A DNA stretch of 64,000 nt from Burkholderia sp. Leaf177 (GCF_001424345.1 NZ_LMPF01000021.1:260542-324541); one strand, 5' to 3'; positions 26,701 through 34,473 are shown, counted from the first letter of the stretch. Translations and numbers: made by a program. Notes: a model not told the origin generated them from the letters alone.

Positions 26701-29700
26701 CGCCCTTCGGTGTGCCCGTCGAGCCCGACGTGAAGATCAGATACGCGGCCTGATCCGGCAGCGGCGCACGTTTAACGATCATGGTCGACTGTGATTCATC
26801 CTGCTCGATAGCGTCGATATCCAGCACGTGAGCATTGCCGATCTTTAACGGACTGGATGCGACAAGCGCCAGTTGCGCACCGCAAGCATCGGCGGCGGCC
26901 GCGAGACGTTCGGATGGCATCGCGGGATCGAGCAGCACGGCATATGCGCCCGACTTCAGCACGCCAAGTAACGCGACGACAAAGCGCACCGACCGCTCGA
27001 TACACACCACCACCGGCTGTTCGACACCCGCGCCGCGCCGTTGCAACGCGACCGCAACACGGTTCGATGCATCATCGAGTTCAGCACACGTCAGCTGCGT
27101 GTGGTCGTCGGCGACTGCCACATGTTGCGGCGTGGAAACCGCATGAGCCGCGATCAACGACAGCACATCGTCACAGGGCATTGCCAACGTCCGACCCTTC
27201 TGCCCGTTGAATGGATTGGCGCAATCGAGCAGCGCTACCGGACTCTTTGGATTACGCACGGCATCCGCGACCAGCGCGGCGAAACTTGCGAGCCACGCTT
27301 CTGCCGTGGGCGCGTCAATACAATCCAGCGCATACGCCGCTACGAGTTCGATACCACTTGAGTCGTCCGTGAAATCGAGCGCGAAGTCAAAGCGAGCAGC
27401 GAGGTCGGGGCCCGGCGTTGCAACGGCGGACAGGCCGGGAAGCTCCGCTTTGATCTCGGCGTCGAACTGTTGGGCGAATTTCACGCGCAACCATTCTTCG
27501 CCACGACGCACCGGAGGTTTTATTGCGTCGAGAACCTGATCGAAGGGCACGTCCTGATGCGCGAACGCATTCAGAGACGTCGCGCGCACCGAATCGATCA
27601 GTACCTCGAACGATGCGAGCGGCTCGACCTTTGCACGCAGCGCCAGCGTATTCAGGAACAAGCCGATCAAAGGCGCGGTTTCCGCGCGCTGACGATGCGC
27701 GACCGGCACCGCGACAACCAGATCCGTAGCGCCAGTCAACCTATAAAGCCATGCATCGAAAGCCGCAAGCAGCACGGTGAACGGCGACGCGTGAGCACGA
27801 TGCGCAAGCTCGCGGAGCGCGATCGTTGTCCGGATATCGAGTCGTAAAGCGACCCGCGCACCGCGATGATCACGCTCGGCAGGCCGCGCGCGATCGTAAG
27901 GCAGCGCAAGGGGTTCGGGCGCGGCATCGAGCGCCTTGCACCAGAACTCGATTTGACGCGCGCCTTCCGCGCCCTCGACCAGTTTCCGTTGCCAATGCGC
28001 GTAGTCGGCGTATTGAATCGGCAGCGGCGGCAATTGCGGATCGCGACCTTCCGTGAACGCGGTATAAGCTCGCGCGAGTTCATCGAATGCGCAGCGTGAA
28101 CTCCAGCCATCGCTGACCGAGTGATGTACCGCGAGCATCAGCCGATGTGAATCGATTGCAAATTCAACTAGCGTCGCGCGCAGCAAAGGACCTTTGGAGA
28201 GGTCGAAGGGATCCGCTGCATGGTCTTGCGCGAGACGATCCGATTGCGCGTTTCGCTCGGTATCGTTCAAATGACTCAGATTCACGTGACCGATACGCAC
28301 CGGCAACGTTGCGTGGATGCGCTGCATGACAACGCCATCGTCGTTTTCAACGAGCGTCGTGCGCCAGGCTTCATGACGTCCGATAACGAGATCGAGCGCC
28401 TGCTGCAGCGCACGCGTATTGAGCGCGCCACGAAGCGTCCAATGCCCGGCAATGTGATACGCCGAACCTGCGTTTTGTGTCTGCGCGAGCACCCAGAATC
28501 GTTGCTGCGCAAACGACGCCGGACGTTCGATAAAACTCGCCCCAACCGGCAGCGACGACACGCGTGTCAGTGCAAGCTGTGCCGTGCCGGATTCGCGTTC
28601 GCTTCTGTCGATCAGCGCTGCGAGTGCATCGAGCTGAGGGTCGTCGAATAACGTATCGAGGCGCAGATTGATGCCGAGTTCGCTGCGGATGGTGGCTTGC
28701 AACTGCATCGCCGCGAGCGAGTCGCCACCGCGGTCGAAGAATCGATCCAGCAGTCCGAAAGGCGAAGCGTCGCTCAAGATCCGTTGCCAACAAGCCGCAA
28801 GCCAGCGTTCGGTATCGGTACGCGGTGCAGCGAAGTTCGCATCAGCTTTGGCAACACGCGCCGATACCGCCAGCCTCAACGCATCGCGATCGAGCTTGCC
28901 GTTTAACGTGTACTGAAGATGATCGAGGCGTGTGTACTGATGCGGCTGCCACGCATCCGGCAACCGTTGCTCGACATATGCCTTGATCGTCGCATCGTCC
29001 AGTTCATCCTCTGCCACGATGCATGCAGTCAGCACGGTACGCCCATTGACGGAATCGGCCAGCACGGCTGCATCGCGAACCAGCGGATGCGCGCGCAAAC
29101 ACGCGGCGATCTCACCTGGCTCGACGCGCACGCCGCGCACCTGCACCTGATCGTCGATACGTCCAAGATAGTCATACGCGCCATCCGGACGTCTGCGCGC
29201 ACGATCACCCGTTCGATAAATCCGCGTGCCTGGCTCGCCGGATTCATCGGGCAGAAAACGTTCGGCCGTAAGCGCCGCGCGCCCGTGGTATCCGCGCGCA
29301 AGACACGCGCCGCCGAGCAGCAACTCGTCAGCATCGCCAATATGCACGGCACGCGGCCCGAGAGCCCAGCCGATAGGCAATGGCGCATACGCATCGTCAC
29401 TTGAAAGCTCGGGCGTGACACCCGGCGCGACCGGCCATAACATCGGCGAGATGATGGCTTCGGTCGGCCCATAACCGTTCACGAGCCGGACCGCCGGGAA
29501 CACGCGCCGCACCTTATCAAAGGCGTCTTGCGACAGCGCCTCGCCGCCGAACGCGAGCACCCGCAACGAAACAGGCACGCCGCTTCGCGCCGCAAGCGCC
29601 GCAAACTCACGCAGATACGCCGGCGGAAAAGCTGCGATGTTCACCTGTTCGCGATTGATCATCGCGAGCGCGGCATCGGGCGAAAACGGCGGCGGGTCTG

Positions 29701-30385
29701 TAATGACGATGCTCGCGCCCACCGCAAGCGGCGCCAGCCAGCATTCGTGCGCGGCATCGAAATTGACCGACGCAAAATGCAGCAGACGGTCATCCGCTTC
29801 TATAGGCAGCGTCGCCGCCAACGCTTCGCAATGCGCGGCAAGGGGTCCGTGTTCTACAACGACTGCCTTTGGCGTGCCGGTGGAGCCCGACGTGTAGATC
29901 ATGTACGCCGCAGCGCGTGGATGGATGATTGTTTGATCGGGTTCCTGATCGATTCCGATTTTGGCCGCTACATCTTCGCTCGATACCGTCAAACATCGCG
30001 AAAACCGCTGACGCATTGTTTCATCCGATGCAACGTCCACGATCCCATGCACCAGACCGGCGTCCTTCACGATCCAGTCGAGCCGCGATGCCGGATGATG
30101 CGGATCGAGCGGCACGAACACGCCGCCCGCTTTTAGTACTGCCAGGAGCGCCACGAACAACTCACAAGACCGCTCCACACATACGCCGACACGCACTTCT
30201 GTTCCAACGCCCGCCGCTCGTAATTGCGATGCCAGGTTTTCAGCGCGCCAATCCAGCTCGCCCCGCGAAAGCCGCTTTTCCATTGGCGAAAACGACGTCA
30301 TCGCGGGGGCATCGGGCGCGAGGCGTGCCAATGCGCTGATACGTAAATGCAGCGCGGTCGGGAAACAGGTCGTATGCGTCGTCAT
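20798..30385 (-). CDS. orbI: NRPS, A-PCP-C-A-PCP-E-C-A-PCP (OrbI/MbaI type)
   Basis: A 3195-residue three-module NRPS. Module 1 (A about 15-500, PCP with GGDS) has no C domain, so it starts the chain; its code reads D-A-E-A-A-G-G-I-S and is taken as acylated hydroxyornithine from the pathway. Module 2 has C (HHSVSDGWS), A, PCP (LGGDSI) and an epimerase (HHLIIDGVSW, EGHGRE, NYLGQFD); its code D-L-T-K-I-G-H-V-G is nearly the canonical Asp code, so D-Asp is made. Module 3 has a DCL-type C (HHLLLDGWS), A and PCP; its code D-V-W-H-I-S-L-I-D is the Ser code. The ATG at 30385 was preferred to the far upstream frame because a sigma-type promoter lies at 30458-30482, which would put transcription start near the alternative ATG at 30451. 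Confidence 0.93.
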   Translation of the reverse strand: MTTHTTCFPTALHLRISALARLAPDAPAMTSFSPMEKRLSRGELDWRAENLASQLRAAGVGTEVRVGVCVERSCELFVALLAVLKAGGVFVPLDPHHPASRLDWIVKDAGLVHGIVDVASDETMRQRFSRCLTVSSEDVAAKIGIDQEPDQTIIHPRAAAYMIYTSGSTGTPKAVVVEHGPLAAHCEALAATLPIEADDRLLHFASVNFDAAHECWLAPLAVGASIVITDPPPFSPDAALAMINREQVNIAAFPPAYLREFAALAARSGVPVSLRVLAFGGEALSQDAFDKVRRVFPAVRLVNGYGPTEAIISPMLWPVAPGVTPELSSDDAYAPLPIGWALGPRAVHIGDADELLLGGACLARGYHGRAALTAERFLPDESGEPGTRIYRTGDRARRRPDGAYDYLGRIDDQVQVRGVRVEPGEIAACLRAHPLVRDAAVLADSVNGRTVLTACIVAEDELDDATIKAYVEQRLPDAWQPHQYTRLDHLQYTLNGKLDRDALRLAVSARVAKADANFAAPRTDTERWLAACWQRILSDASPFGLLDRFFDRGGDSLAAMQLQATIRSELGINLRLDTLFDDPQLDALAALIDRSERESGTAQLALTRVSSLPVGASFIERPASFAQQRFWVLAQTQNAGSAYHIAGHWTLRGALNTRALQQALDLVIGRHEAWRTTLVENDDGVVMQRIHATLPVRIGHVNLSHLNDTERNAQSDRLAQDHAADPFDLSKGPLLRATLVEFAIDSHRLMLAVHHSVSDGWSSRCAFDELARAYTAFTEGRDPQLPPLPIQYADYAHWQRKLVEGAEGARQIEFWCKALDAAPEPLALPYDRARPAERDHRGARVALRLDIRTTIALRELAHRAHASPFTVLLAAFDAWLYRLTGATDLVVAVPVAHRQRAETAPLIGLFLNTLALRAKVEPLASFEVLIDSVRATSLNAFAHQDVPFDQVLDAIKPPVRRGEEWLRVKFAQQFDAEIKAELPGLSAVATPGPDLAARFDFALDFTDDSSGIELVAAYALDCIDAPTAEAWLASFAALVADAVRNPKSPVALLDCANPFNGQKGRTLAMPCDDVLSLIAAHAVSTPQHVAVADDHTQLTCAELDDASNRVAVALQRRGAGVEQPVVVCIERSVRFVVALLGVLKSGAYAVLLDPAMPSERLAAAADACGAQLALVASSPLKIGNAHVLDIDAIEQDESQSTMIVKRAPLPDQAAYLIFTSGSTGTPKGVVVSHRALADYVQGMLDELDLAPNISMAMVSTVAADLGHTTLFGALCSGRTLHLLPASCAFDPDRFAQEMRTREVGVLKIVPSHLHALLDAQRAADVLPSHALITGGEILPWALVDRIAALKPGCRVINHYGPTETTVGSLVCDTSGLTQADLRSQSIPVGRPLPNACAYVFDAFGSAVPVGGIGELYLGGPGVARGYLGRAAATAEKFVPHPGATGERLYKTGDRVRLRADGCLDFLGRLDDQVKIRGYRVEPGEVSAMLRTIDGVAQAETLAVEQDGRLRLACFVTLNEGSVQTEAALRETLAQRVPEYMIPAVLAVLDTLPVTPNGKVDRTALREIAATPIPVESIGDATRGTTENTLATVWIDVLKIERVGRDDNFFELGGDSILVLQVIARSRKRGVRFTPKQLFDNPTIAQLATVATSTDAAVAPKPTAPPRVATDVLTPAQLRFFALDMPQRGHWNQSVQFDTQTPFDLDAFARAFDALLMHHEIFSQRFVQRPGSSAWSIVRAEKPFDTLPLAVTTATDQSDALAQFDALQCTLDIANGPLVCALVATFPDGGAQLYLAIHHLIIDGVSWRILLEDLDTAYRAATERRAVRLSPASARAQDWAARLARAAREPGSPFAQETSYWSALSSAYDDLPIDHPEASATNADALVFKQTLDADLTRALLSEANAAYRTQTIEILVAALAHAIGEKTGQTSCRIELEGHGREPLFDDIDASRTLGWLTSHYPVALHIGETLTSTLTEVKDALRAVPNKGVGFGVLRHYGDDAIRHALEAIPRPRVTFNYLGQFDAPRDALLTPRFGGAGCERDPAGPLGNTLAIHAYIDTDGARSLKLHWVYAETQFDRTTIETLAQRFETALLGIVAACAARLAVQGGGATPGDYPLAREAGLNQATLDRLPHDLRSIDDIYPLSPMQQGILFHSLLAPEHATYINQLVATLHTPDVQRLRTAFEAAVPRHDILRTSFMTGEATPMQIVHRQARMPVDTLDWRGEGELALEAWLANDRARGFDLSRPPLMRVTLIHVADDEWKLVWTRHHLLLDGWSTARLFADILRDYMEPPRPHFAMPAKARYRDFIAWLAKRDTNAEKTVWLERLALLDEPVLVAKREADMQTGNRSWRATFDASATARAVDTARSLHITLNTLIQGAWALALQRVTHQSSVAFGATVAGRPDALPDVDTVLGLFINTLPVITAPLPQREAATWLRELQATNAAAAEHAHTPLADIQQWAGQGGGALFDTLLVFENYPVDEAWAGRDERSLKMRDLRNIESTDFAVTLVIEAGESMIIDYGYDAARIDEKRVAMLHRAFSACLDALVENPHALLGGISIASPDDIAKVARFNATTRISPAQQQLSLHRQFELAAKVSAHAIALEFADATGELHRMSYSELDAEANRVAAALVAKGVAPDTVVALCVERSFDMVVALMGVLKAGAAYLPIDPEYPAERIAYVLKDAQPAMVLTQAHLRERINTDDARVFTVAELMQDDATPAARADVHPQQLAYLIYTSGSTGKPKGAGNTHGALSNRIAWMQRAYTLTDRDVVLHKTPFGFDVSVWEFVWPLSVGAKLAIAAPGDHRDPARLVAAIEARGVTTLHFVPSMLAAFIAHLDDFNAAGRCASLQRIIASGEALAPELVARVAQLLPNARLYNLYGPTEAAIDVSHWTCSADDGNAVSVPIGHAIDNLQLHVLDAAMHPLPDGVIGELYLGGAGLARGYLGRPALTAKRFVPDPFVAGARLYRTGDLACRRSDGALDYLGRIDTQVKLRGQRIEPGEIEALLRAYPGVHDAVVIVRDEQLVAYVARGAEGSLDQAALRNALRAQLPPYMVPARVIELAALPVTPNGKCDRNALPVPAREDHPVELPRSSTEQDLAAIWQRVLRVESVGRDDDFFVLGGHSLLATQANAQANLHWSLMLPLRTLFDQRTLARCAAEIDRVLDERGDAHGQNALSAIDALLGELEAQ

Positions 30386-30457
30386 AGGCGTGAAGTCCTC
30401 TGAGCCGGACCGCTTCGGCCCGCTCAATGGCCACAGGAATTGCGGCTTCATTGGGAT

Positions 30458-30482
30458 GACGATTTGCGCACAAGAATATTTA
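30458..30482 (-). promoter_or_regulatory. Iron-starvation ECF sigma promoter for the NRPS operon
   Basis: On the minus strand TAAA (30482-30479) is followed after 17 bases by CGTC (30461-30458); read as TAAAT-N16-CGT it is an exact match to the iron-starvation box recognised by PvdS-type sigma factors, and OrbS-dependent promoters have the same TAAA...CGTC layout. Transcription would begin near 30450, leaving about 65 bases of leader before the ATG at 30385. No OrbS-like gene is in the window. Confidence 0.75.
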
Positions 30483-30523
30483 CTCTTATTTTTGCAACCA
30501 CGAGACCGGCTTTCGCACTCGGC

Positions 30524-30548
30524 TAAAGATTTGCTCCGCTCAAACGTC
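30524..30548 (+). promoter_or_regulatory. Iron-starvation ECF sigma promoter for the exporter gene
   Basis: TAAA (30524-30527) and CGTC (30545-30548) are separated by 17 bases, the same spacing as the divergent element at 30458-30482. Transcription would start near 30556, about 48 bases before the exporter ATG at 30604. Finding the same layout facing both ways in one 218-bp intergenic region makes chance unlikely. Confidence 0.72.
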
Positions 30549-30603
30549 AATGAGGCAAGGGGCGTATTCCGCGCCGCCATGCCTCTCTTGACTGCCAACC
30601 TTG

Positions 30604-32340
30604 ATGACCCCAGCCACCGAGCGTTCCGACGCCTCTTCGAATCAGACAGCGCCACCCAAGCCGGCTTCGCGCCTGATCCTCTCGTTACTCAAGCGTTCAC
30701 GCGGCGCATTCGCGCTCGCCATCGCTGCGTGTGTGTTGAATGGCGTTGCAAGCGTGACGCTCGTTGCAACGCTGAACCGCGCGCTGTCGCAGCCTTCATC
30801 GGCGGATAGCGCACTTGCATGGCGATTCGCACTGTGCGCGATCGTCGCGCTGGCCACGCGGATCGTGTCGGGTGTGTTGTTCGCCCGACTCTCGCAGGAC
30901 ACCATGGCGCAACTGCGCGAACGCGTGGCGAAGCGTGTTGCTACCGCCGAGTTGCGCGATGTCGAACGCATCGGCGCCGCGCCCGTGCAATCGGTCCTGA
31001 CCGACGACGCCACCAACGTCTCCATGTTGTTCTTCGCGTTGCCCAATATCGTGATGCACGGTTCCATCGTGTGCGGATGTCTCGCTTATCTTGCGTGGCT
31101 TTCATTGCCGGTGTGCTTGCTGGCGCTCACCGCCATCGTGATCGGATCGTTCGGCTATTACACCGGCGACAAACGCGCGATCGCGTCGCTCGAAGCGGCC
31201 GGCAAGTCGCAGGACAAGTTGTTCGGCTATCTAGGCGCCTTATTTACAGGCGCCAAGGAACTGAAGCTGCATCAGGCGCGCGCGCAACAGTTCGTCGATG
31301 GACAACTGGGAATGGCAATTGGCGAAGTGCGTGATCTTCGGCGGCGGGCGTTCAGTGCTTATGCTGTCGGCGTGGGCTGGATCATCTTCGTGTTCTACGT
31401 TTTCCTTGGCGCCGCCGCTTTCTGGCCGTCGCTTGGCGTACGCGCCGACGCACCCGCCGCCGCCGGTTATGTGATCGTGTTCCTCTTCATGCTGGTGCCG
31501 CTCGATGGTCTGCTCAACAACTTGCCGACAGTCAACGCCGCGCGCGTGTCGCTCGACCGGATCGAGAAAGTGATGGCCGAATTCGGCGGCCTGTCCACGC
31601 TGGCGAGTCAGGCGCCGCCGTCATCGAGCGCGGCCCACGCGCCCTTCAAGACTTTGACGTTGCGCGGCGTGACCCACTCGTATTTCCATGAACGCGATGA
31701 ACGCATGTTCCGCATCGGGCCCGTCGACCTGACGTTCAGGCCGGGCGAGCTCGTGTTTATCGTAGGAGGGAATGGCAGCGGCAAGACCACGCTCGCGAAG
31801 GTGCTAACAGGCCTTTACGAGCCTGAAGGAGGTGTCATTGAAATCGATGGCAGGCCGGTCGGGTCACTCGAGCGCCCTGCTTATCGCGAGCGCTTTACTG
31901 CTGTTTTCAACGACTTCCATTTGTTCGATGCACTGCTTGGCATCGTCGATCCGAACGATCCATCGCGTGCCCACGCCGATGCGCGCGCCAATGCGCTGAT
32001 CGGCAAGCTTGCGCTGGATCACAAGGTGCAAGTGGTGGACGGCGCGTTCTCCACGCGCGCGCTTTCCACCGGACAACGCAAGCGCCTCGCGCTGGTGATC
32101 GCGTATCTGGAGGACCGGCCTTTCTATCTCTTCGACGAATGGGCGGCCGATCAGGACCCTGCGTTCAAGGCCGTTTTCTACGAACAATTATTGCCGGAGT
32201 TGCGTCGTGCGGGAAAGACTGTGGTCGTGATCACGCACGACGACCGCTATTTCCCGATCGCCGATCGCGTGCTGAAACTCGACAACGGCAGCATAGTGAG
32301 CGAGACGTATGGATCGGAACCGGCTGTTGTGAACGGATGA
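30604..32340 (+). CDS. orbE: Siderophore peptide exporter, ABC type (PvdE/OrbE family)
   Basis: A 578-residue fused ABC exporter of the cyclic-peptide/PvdE family, expected to move the siderophore or its precursor across the inner membrane. Six membrane segments fill roughly residues 20-320 (AFALAIAACVLNGVASVTLVA, IVMHGSIVCGCLAYLAWL, VGWIIFVFYVFLGAAAFW). The ATPase domain has Walker A GGNGSGKTTLAKVLTG, a shortened signature LSTGQRKRLAL and Walker B FYLFDEWAADQDP, whose DEWAADQDP is typical of this family. It is transcribed divergently from the NRPS operon under a matching promoter. The ATG at 30604 is preceded directly by an in-frame TTG; the ribosome site is weak. Confidence 0.92.
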   Translation: MTPATERSDASSNQTAPPKPASRLILSLLKRSRGAFALAIAACVLNGVASVTLVATLNRALSQPSSADSALAWRFALCAIVALATRIVSGVLFARLSQDTMAQLRERVAKRVATAELRDVERIGAAPVQSVLTDDATNVSMLFFALPNIVMHGSIVCGCLAYLAWLSLPVCLLALTAIVIGSFGYYTGDKRAIASLEAAGKSQDKLFGYLGALFTGAKELKLHQARAQQFVDGQLGMAIGEVRDLRRRAFSAYAVGVGWIIFVFYVFLGAAAFWPSLGVRADAPAAAGYVIVFLFMLVPLDGLLNNLPTVNAARVSLDRIEKVMAEFGGLSTLASQAPPSSSAAHAPFKTLTLRGVTHSYFHERDERMFRIGPVDLTFRPGELVFIVGGNGSGKTTLAKVLTGLYEPEGGVIEIDGRPVGSLERPAYRERFTAVFNDFHLFDALLGIVDPNDPSRAHADARANALIGKLALDHKVQVVDGAFSTRALSTGQRKRLALVIAYLEDRPFYLFDEWAADQDPAFKAVFYEQLLPELRRAGKTVVVITHDDRYFPIADRVLKLDNGSIVSETYGSEPAVVNG

Positions 32341-32371
32341 CGATGAGGCGCTTGCGGCCCAGGCCAAGACG

Positions 32372-32662
32372 TCAAAGCGCCGTACCGTTGATGGCAAGAC
32401 CCGCCGGCCGCGCCTCGAATCTATATTGAAGGTGCGTCGGATAGCGCGCATCGATCTTACGCACCAGGCGATCGATCTCTTGCCTAAGGGCATCGATACG
32501 TTCTACCTTCAGCAAGTAACCTGCCTTCATCAAGCCCTCGCCGAACTTTTCCACCATCAGTGCAGCAAGCGCCGGCGTTTCCGCGCCGCGCTGCACGTCG
32601 TGGACGCGAGCACATGCGTAGCGCTGGATTTCATCGATCAAAACACCAAGCTCATCGGTCAT
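32372..32662 (-). CDS. Hypothetical small helical protein
   Basis: A 96-residue frame convergent with the exporter gene. The product looks like a real soluble helical protein (EIQRYACARVHDVQ, ALMVEKFGEGLMKAGYLLKVERIDALRQEIDRLVRKIDARYPTHLQYRF), with a likely coiled segment in the second half, but no family is recognised. No ribosome site is evident before the ATG, so the start is uncertain. The opposite-strand frames over this stretch look worse. Confidence 0.5.
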   Translation of the reverse strand: MTDELGVLIDEIQRYACARVHDVQRGAETPALAALMVEKFGEGLMKAGYLLKVERIDALRQEIDRLVRKIDARYPTHLQYRFEARPAGLAINGTAL

Positions 32663-32769
32663 CGTTGTCGCACTTTTTTATTCGACAACGCTATTGTTCA
32701 TCTTCGAGGGTATTTTTTGTATCGAAGGAAGGGTTCCCGGCGTATAGGTTTTATAAAACTTTCGTTCCA

Positions 32770-33615
32770 TCACTTTGCATGGACGCGTTCCAGCATGTCC
32801 AGATGTAGCGCCTCGGTTGTGTCGTCGGCAGGAAACAGGGATTCGATCCTCAACTCCTCCGCGGCGACCGTCTGCGGCGTGCCGACGGTCGTGACCATCG
32901 AGAAATAATTGAGCGTGGCACCGTCTATCACGAAGCTGATGGGAATGACCGGCATGGTCCGCGTCGTCGGCCCGGCGTTCAACATCTCAGGGGACGTCCA
33001 GCCGGTTTTGACATCGGGGTAAGCTAATAGCGAGGCAAGCAAGTCGCGGGTCTTGTCATCGATAACCCGCCCCACCGCTTCCCGATGCACGCGTTGAATC
33101 AAGCTCTTCGCCACCTCGTCCCAGTTCGCAATAAACGGCCGCATGCCGGCTGGATCGAACATCAGATGCAGCATGTTTCTAGGGCTTGCACGAGCCGACA
33201 AATCGATAAAACAATTGAAGAAACGCGGCGCCGCTTCGTTCGGCAGCAGGACATCCCAATAGCGATCCATGACGACTGCCGGAAACGGCTCGTGCTGCTT
33301 CAACATGCGCGCGAGTGCGCTGGTCACGCTCTGCATTTCCTCCGCGTTCCATGCGCTTTCCGAATAGACAGGTGCAAACCCCGCGGCAAGCAAAAGCGCG
33401 TTGCGTTCGCGAAGCGGGATATCGAGCGCTTGTGCAAGGGTGATCAGCGTTTGGCGGCTCGGCGCGCTGCGCCCGCTTTCAATAAAGCTGACATGACGTT
33501 GCGACACGCCTGCATCGAGGGAAAGATCGAACTGGCTTTTGCCGCGCGTGCTTCGCCATTGACGCAACAGTGTGCCGAGTTCGGTGGCGGGTTTCGAAGA
33601 TGACGACGGCTTCAT
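32770..33615 (-). CDS. XRE-family regulator with MmyB-like ligand domain
   Basis: A 281-residue transcription factor. The N-terminal helix-turn-helix spans about residues 10-70 (LLRQWRSTRGKSQFDLSLDAGVSQRHVSFIESGRSAPSRQTLITLAQALDI). The rest matches the MmyB-like ligand-binding domain (FPAVVMDRYWDVLLPNEAAPRFFN, PRNMLHLMFDPAGMRPFIANWDEVAKSLI, and the late PISFVIDGATLNYFSMVTTVGTPQ). Regulators of this type commonly sit beside and control an oxidoreductase-like gene; here the CMD-family gene ends 78 bp upstream on the same strand. Its likely operator lies at 34359-34375. Confidence 0.85.
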   Translation of the reverse strand: MKPSSSSKPATELGTLLRQWRSTRGKSQFDLSLDAGVSQRHVSFIESGRSAPSRQTLITLAQALDIPLRERNALLLAAGFAPVYSESAWNAEEMQSVTSALARMLKQHEPFPAVVMDRYWDVLLPNEAAPRFFNCFIDLSARASPRNMLHLMFDPAGMRPFIANWDEVAKSLIQRVHREAVGRVIDDKTRDLLASLLAYPDVKTGWTSPEMLNAGPTTRTMPVIPISFVIDGATLNYFSMVTTVGTPQTVAAEELRIESLFPADDTTEALHLDMLERVHAK

Positions 33616-33693
33616 CGGATACTCGTAGAGTGTGAACCGGCTGATCAGGATACGCCCAACCCGAAATGAACCGAGCGCATCCTGTTTCAGCGC

Positions 33694-34245
33694 TTACGCA
33701 GGCATCCACGCCTGAGCCTTGAACCGCTCTTCAACCGGCGTGCCCGCCATGTTGGTCGTGGTTGCGGCCATGGTCGAAATGCCGATGCTCGTGATCACCT
33801 CGAAAATCTGCAACCGCGAATATCCCGCTGCCGTGAACCGATCTATGTCGCTTTCACTCACATTGCCCCGCTTCTCGATGAGCGCCCGGCTCAAACCCGA
33901 AAGCGCCGCATACTTAGGATCAGCCGGAAGTTTTCCCGCACGGATGGCATTGACGTCCGCCTCCGCCATTCCATCTTCGAGCGCGAAGGTGGAATGCGCC
34001 GCGACCGTCCATGGGCATTTGATCGTGACAGCGTTCGTAAGCAGCAGCGTTTGTTTCTCGCATTCGTCCAGACTTCCGCCATGAAAACTGGCGAAGCTGC
34101 CCGCGAAGCCGTTGAGCAACACAGGGTTGGCGGCCATCGTCGCCATGACGTTTGGCAAAAATCCAAATTTTTCGACGAGGGCATTAAGTGTCGGCCGGGA
34201 CTGCTCCGGCGCTGATTCGATTGTGTGAAGTTTAAAGCTTGGCAT
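33694..34245 (-). CDS. CMD/AhpD-family protein lacking the second catalytic cysteine
   Basis: A 183-residue helical protein of the carboxymuconolactone-decarboxylase fold, with ECEKQTLLLTNAVTIKC leading to C77-P-W-T80-V-A-A-H84. In AhpD the pattern is C-x-x-C-x-x-x-H, so the second Cys is Thr here and a disulfide-based peroxidase cycle is not possible at this site. GFLPNVMATMAANP and RLQIFEVITSIGISTMAATTTNMAGTP match the longer, uncharacterised CMD subgroup seen beside XRE or LysR regulators. An AAGGAG ribosome site precedes the start. It is probably cotranscribed with the XRE gene. Confidence 0.82.
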   Translation of the reverse strand: MPSFKLHTIESAPEQSRPTLNALVEKFGFLPNVMATMAANPVLLNGFAGSFASFHGGSLDECEKQTLLLTNAVTIKCPWTVAAHSTFALEDGMAEADVNAIRAGKLPADPKYAALSGLSRALIEKRGNVSESDIDRFTAAGYSRLQIFEVITSIGISTMAATTTNMAGTPVEERFKAQAWMPA

Positions 34246-34331
34246 TCCTAACTCCTTCGGTGTATTTGAACAAAACTGCTTTTGCGTTTCATCTCCCTTG
34301 TCGCACGTTGATGCGGCGGTGGATGACTCTC

Positions 34332-34375
34332 ATCTTAGAGAGTGCAGGAATATGTTCAATTACCTCCGATGTAAT
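34332..34375 (-). promoter_or_regulatory. Promoter and operator-like dyad for the CMD-XRE pair
   Basis: On the minus strand TTGAAC (34359-34354) and TAAGAT (34337-34332) are 16 bases apart and form a good sigma-70 promoter. An inverted repeat ATTAC-N7-GTAAT (34359-34375) touches the -35 element on its upstream side, a natural place for an operator. The XRE protein encoded second in the operon is the obvious candidate to bind it. Confidence 0.5.
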
Positions 34376-34425
34376 AACGGAGCGGCGACGCGTCCACCGG
34401 CGGATATCGCGTGTCCGCGCCACCG

Positions 34426-34466
34426 TTGATCTACATCAAAAGCCGCAGTTTGTGAACTTGTAGACT
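34426..34466 (+). promoter_or_regulatory. FNR/Anr-type promoter
   Basis: TTGAT-CTAC-ATCAA at 34426-34439 is an exact FNR consensus site. A -10-like TAGACT follows at 34461-34466, which puts transcription start near 34473-34474 and the box centre close to -41, the class II activator position. An FNR-type gene with all four cluster cysteines lies 1.2 kb downstream at 35651. Confidence 0.7.
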
Positions 34467-34473
34467 TTTTGCC

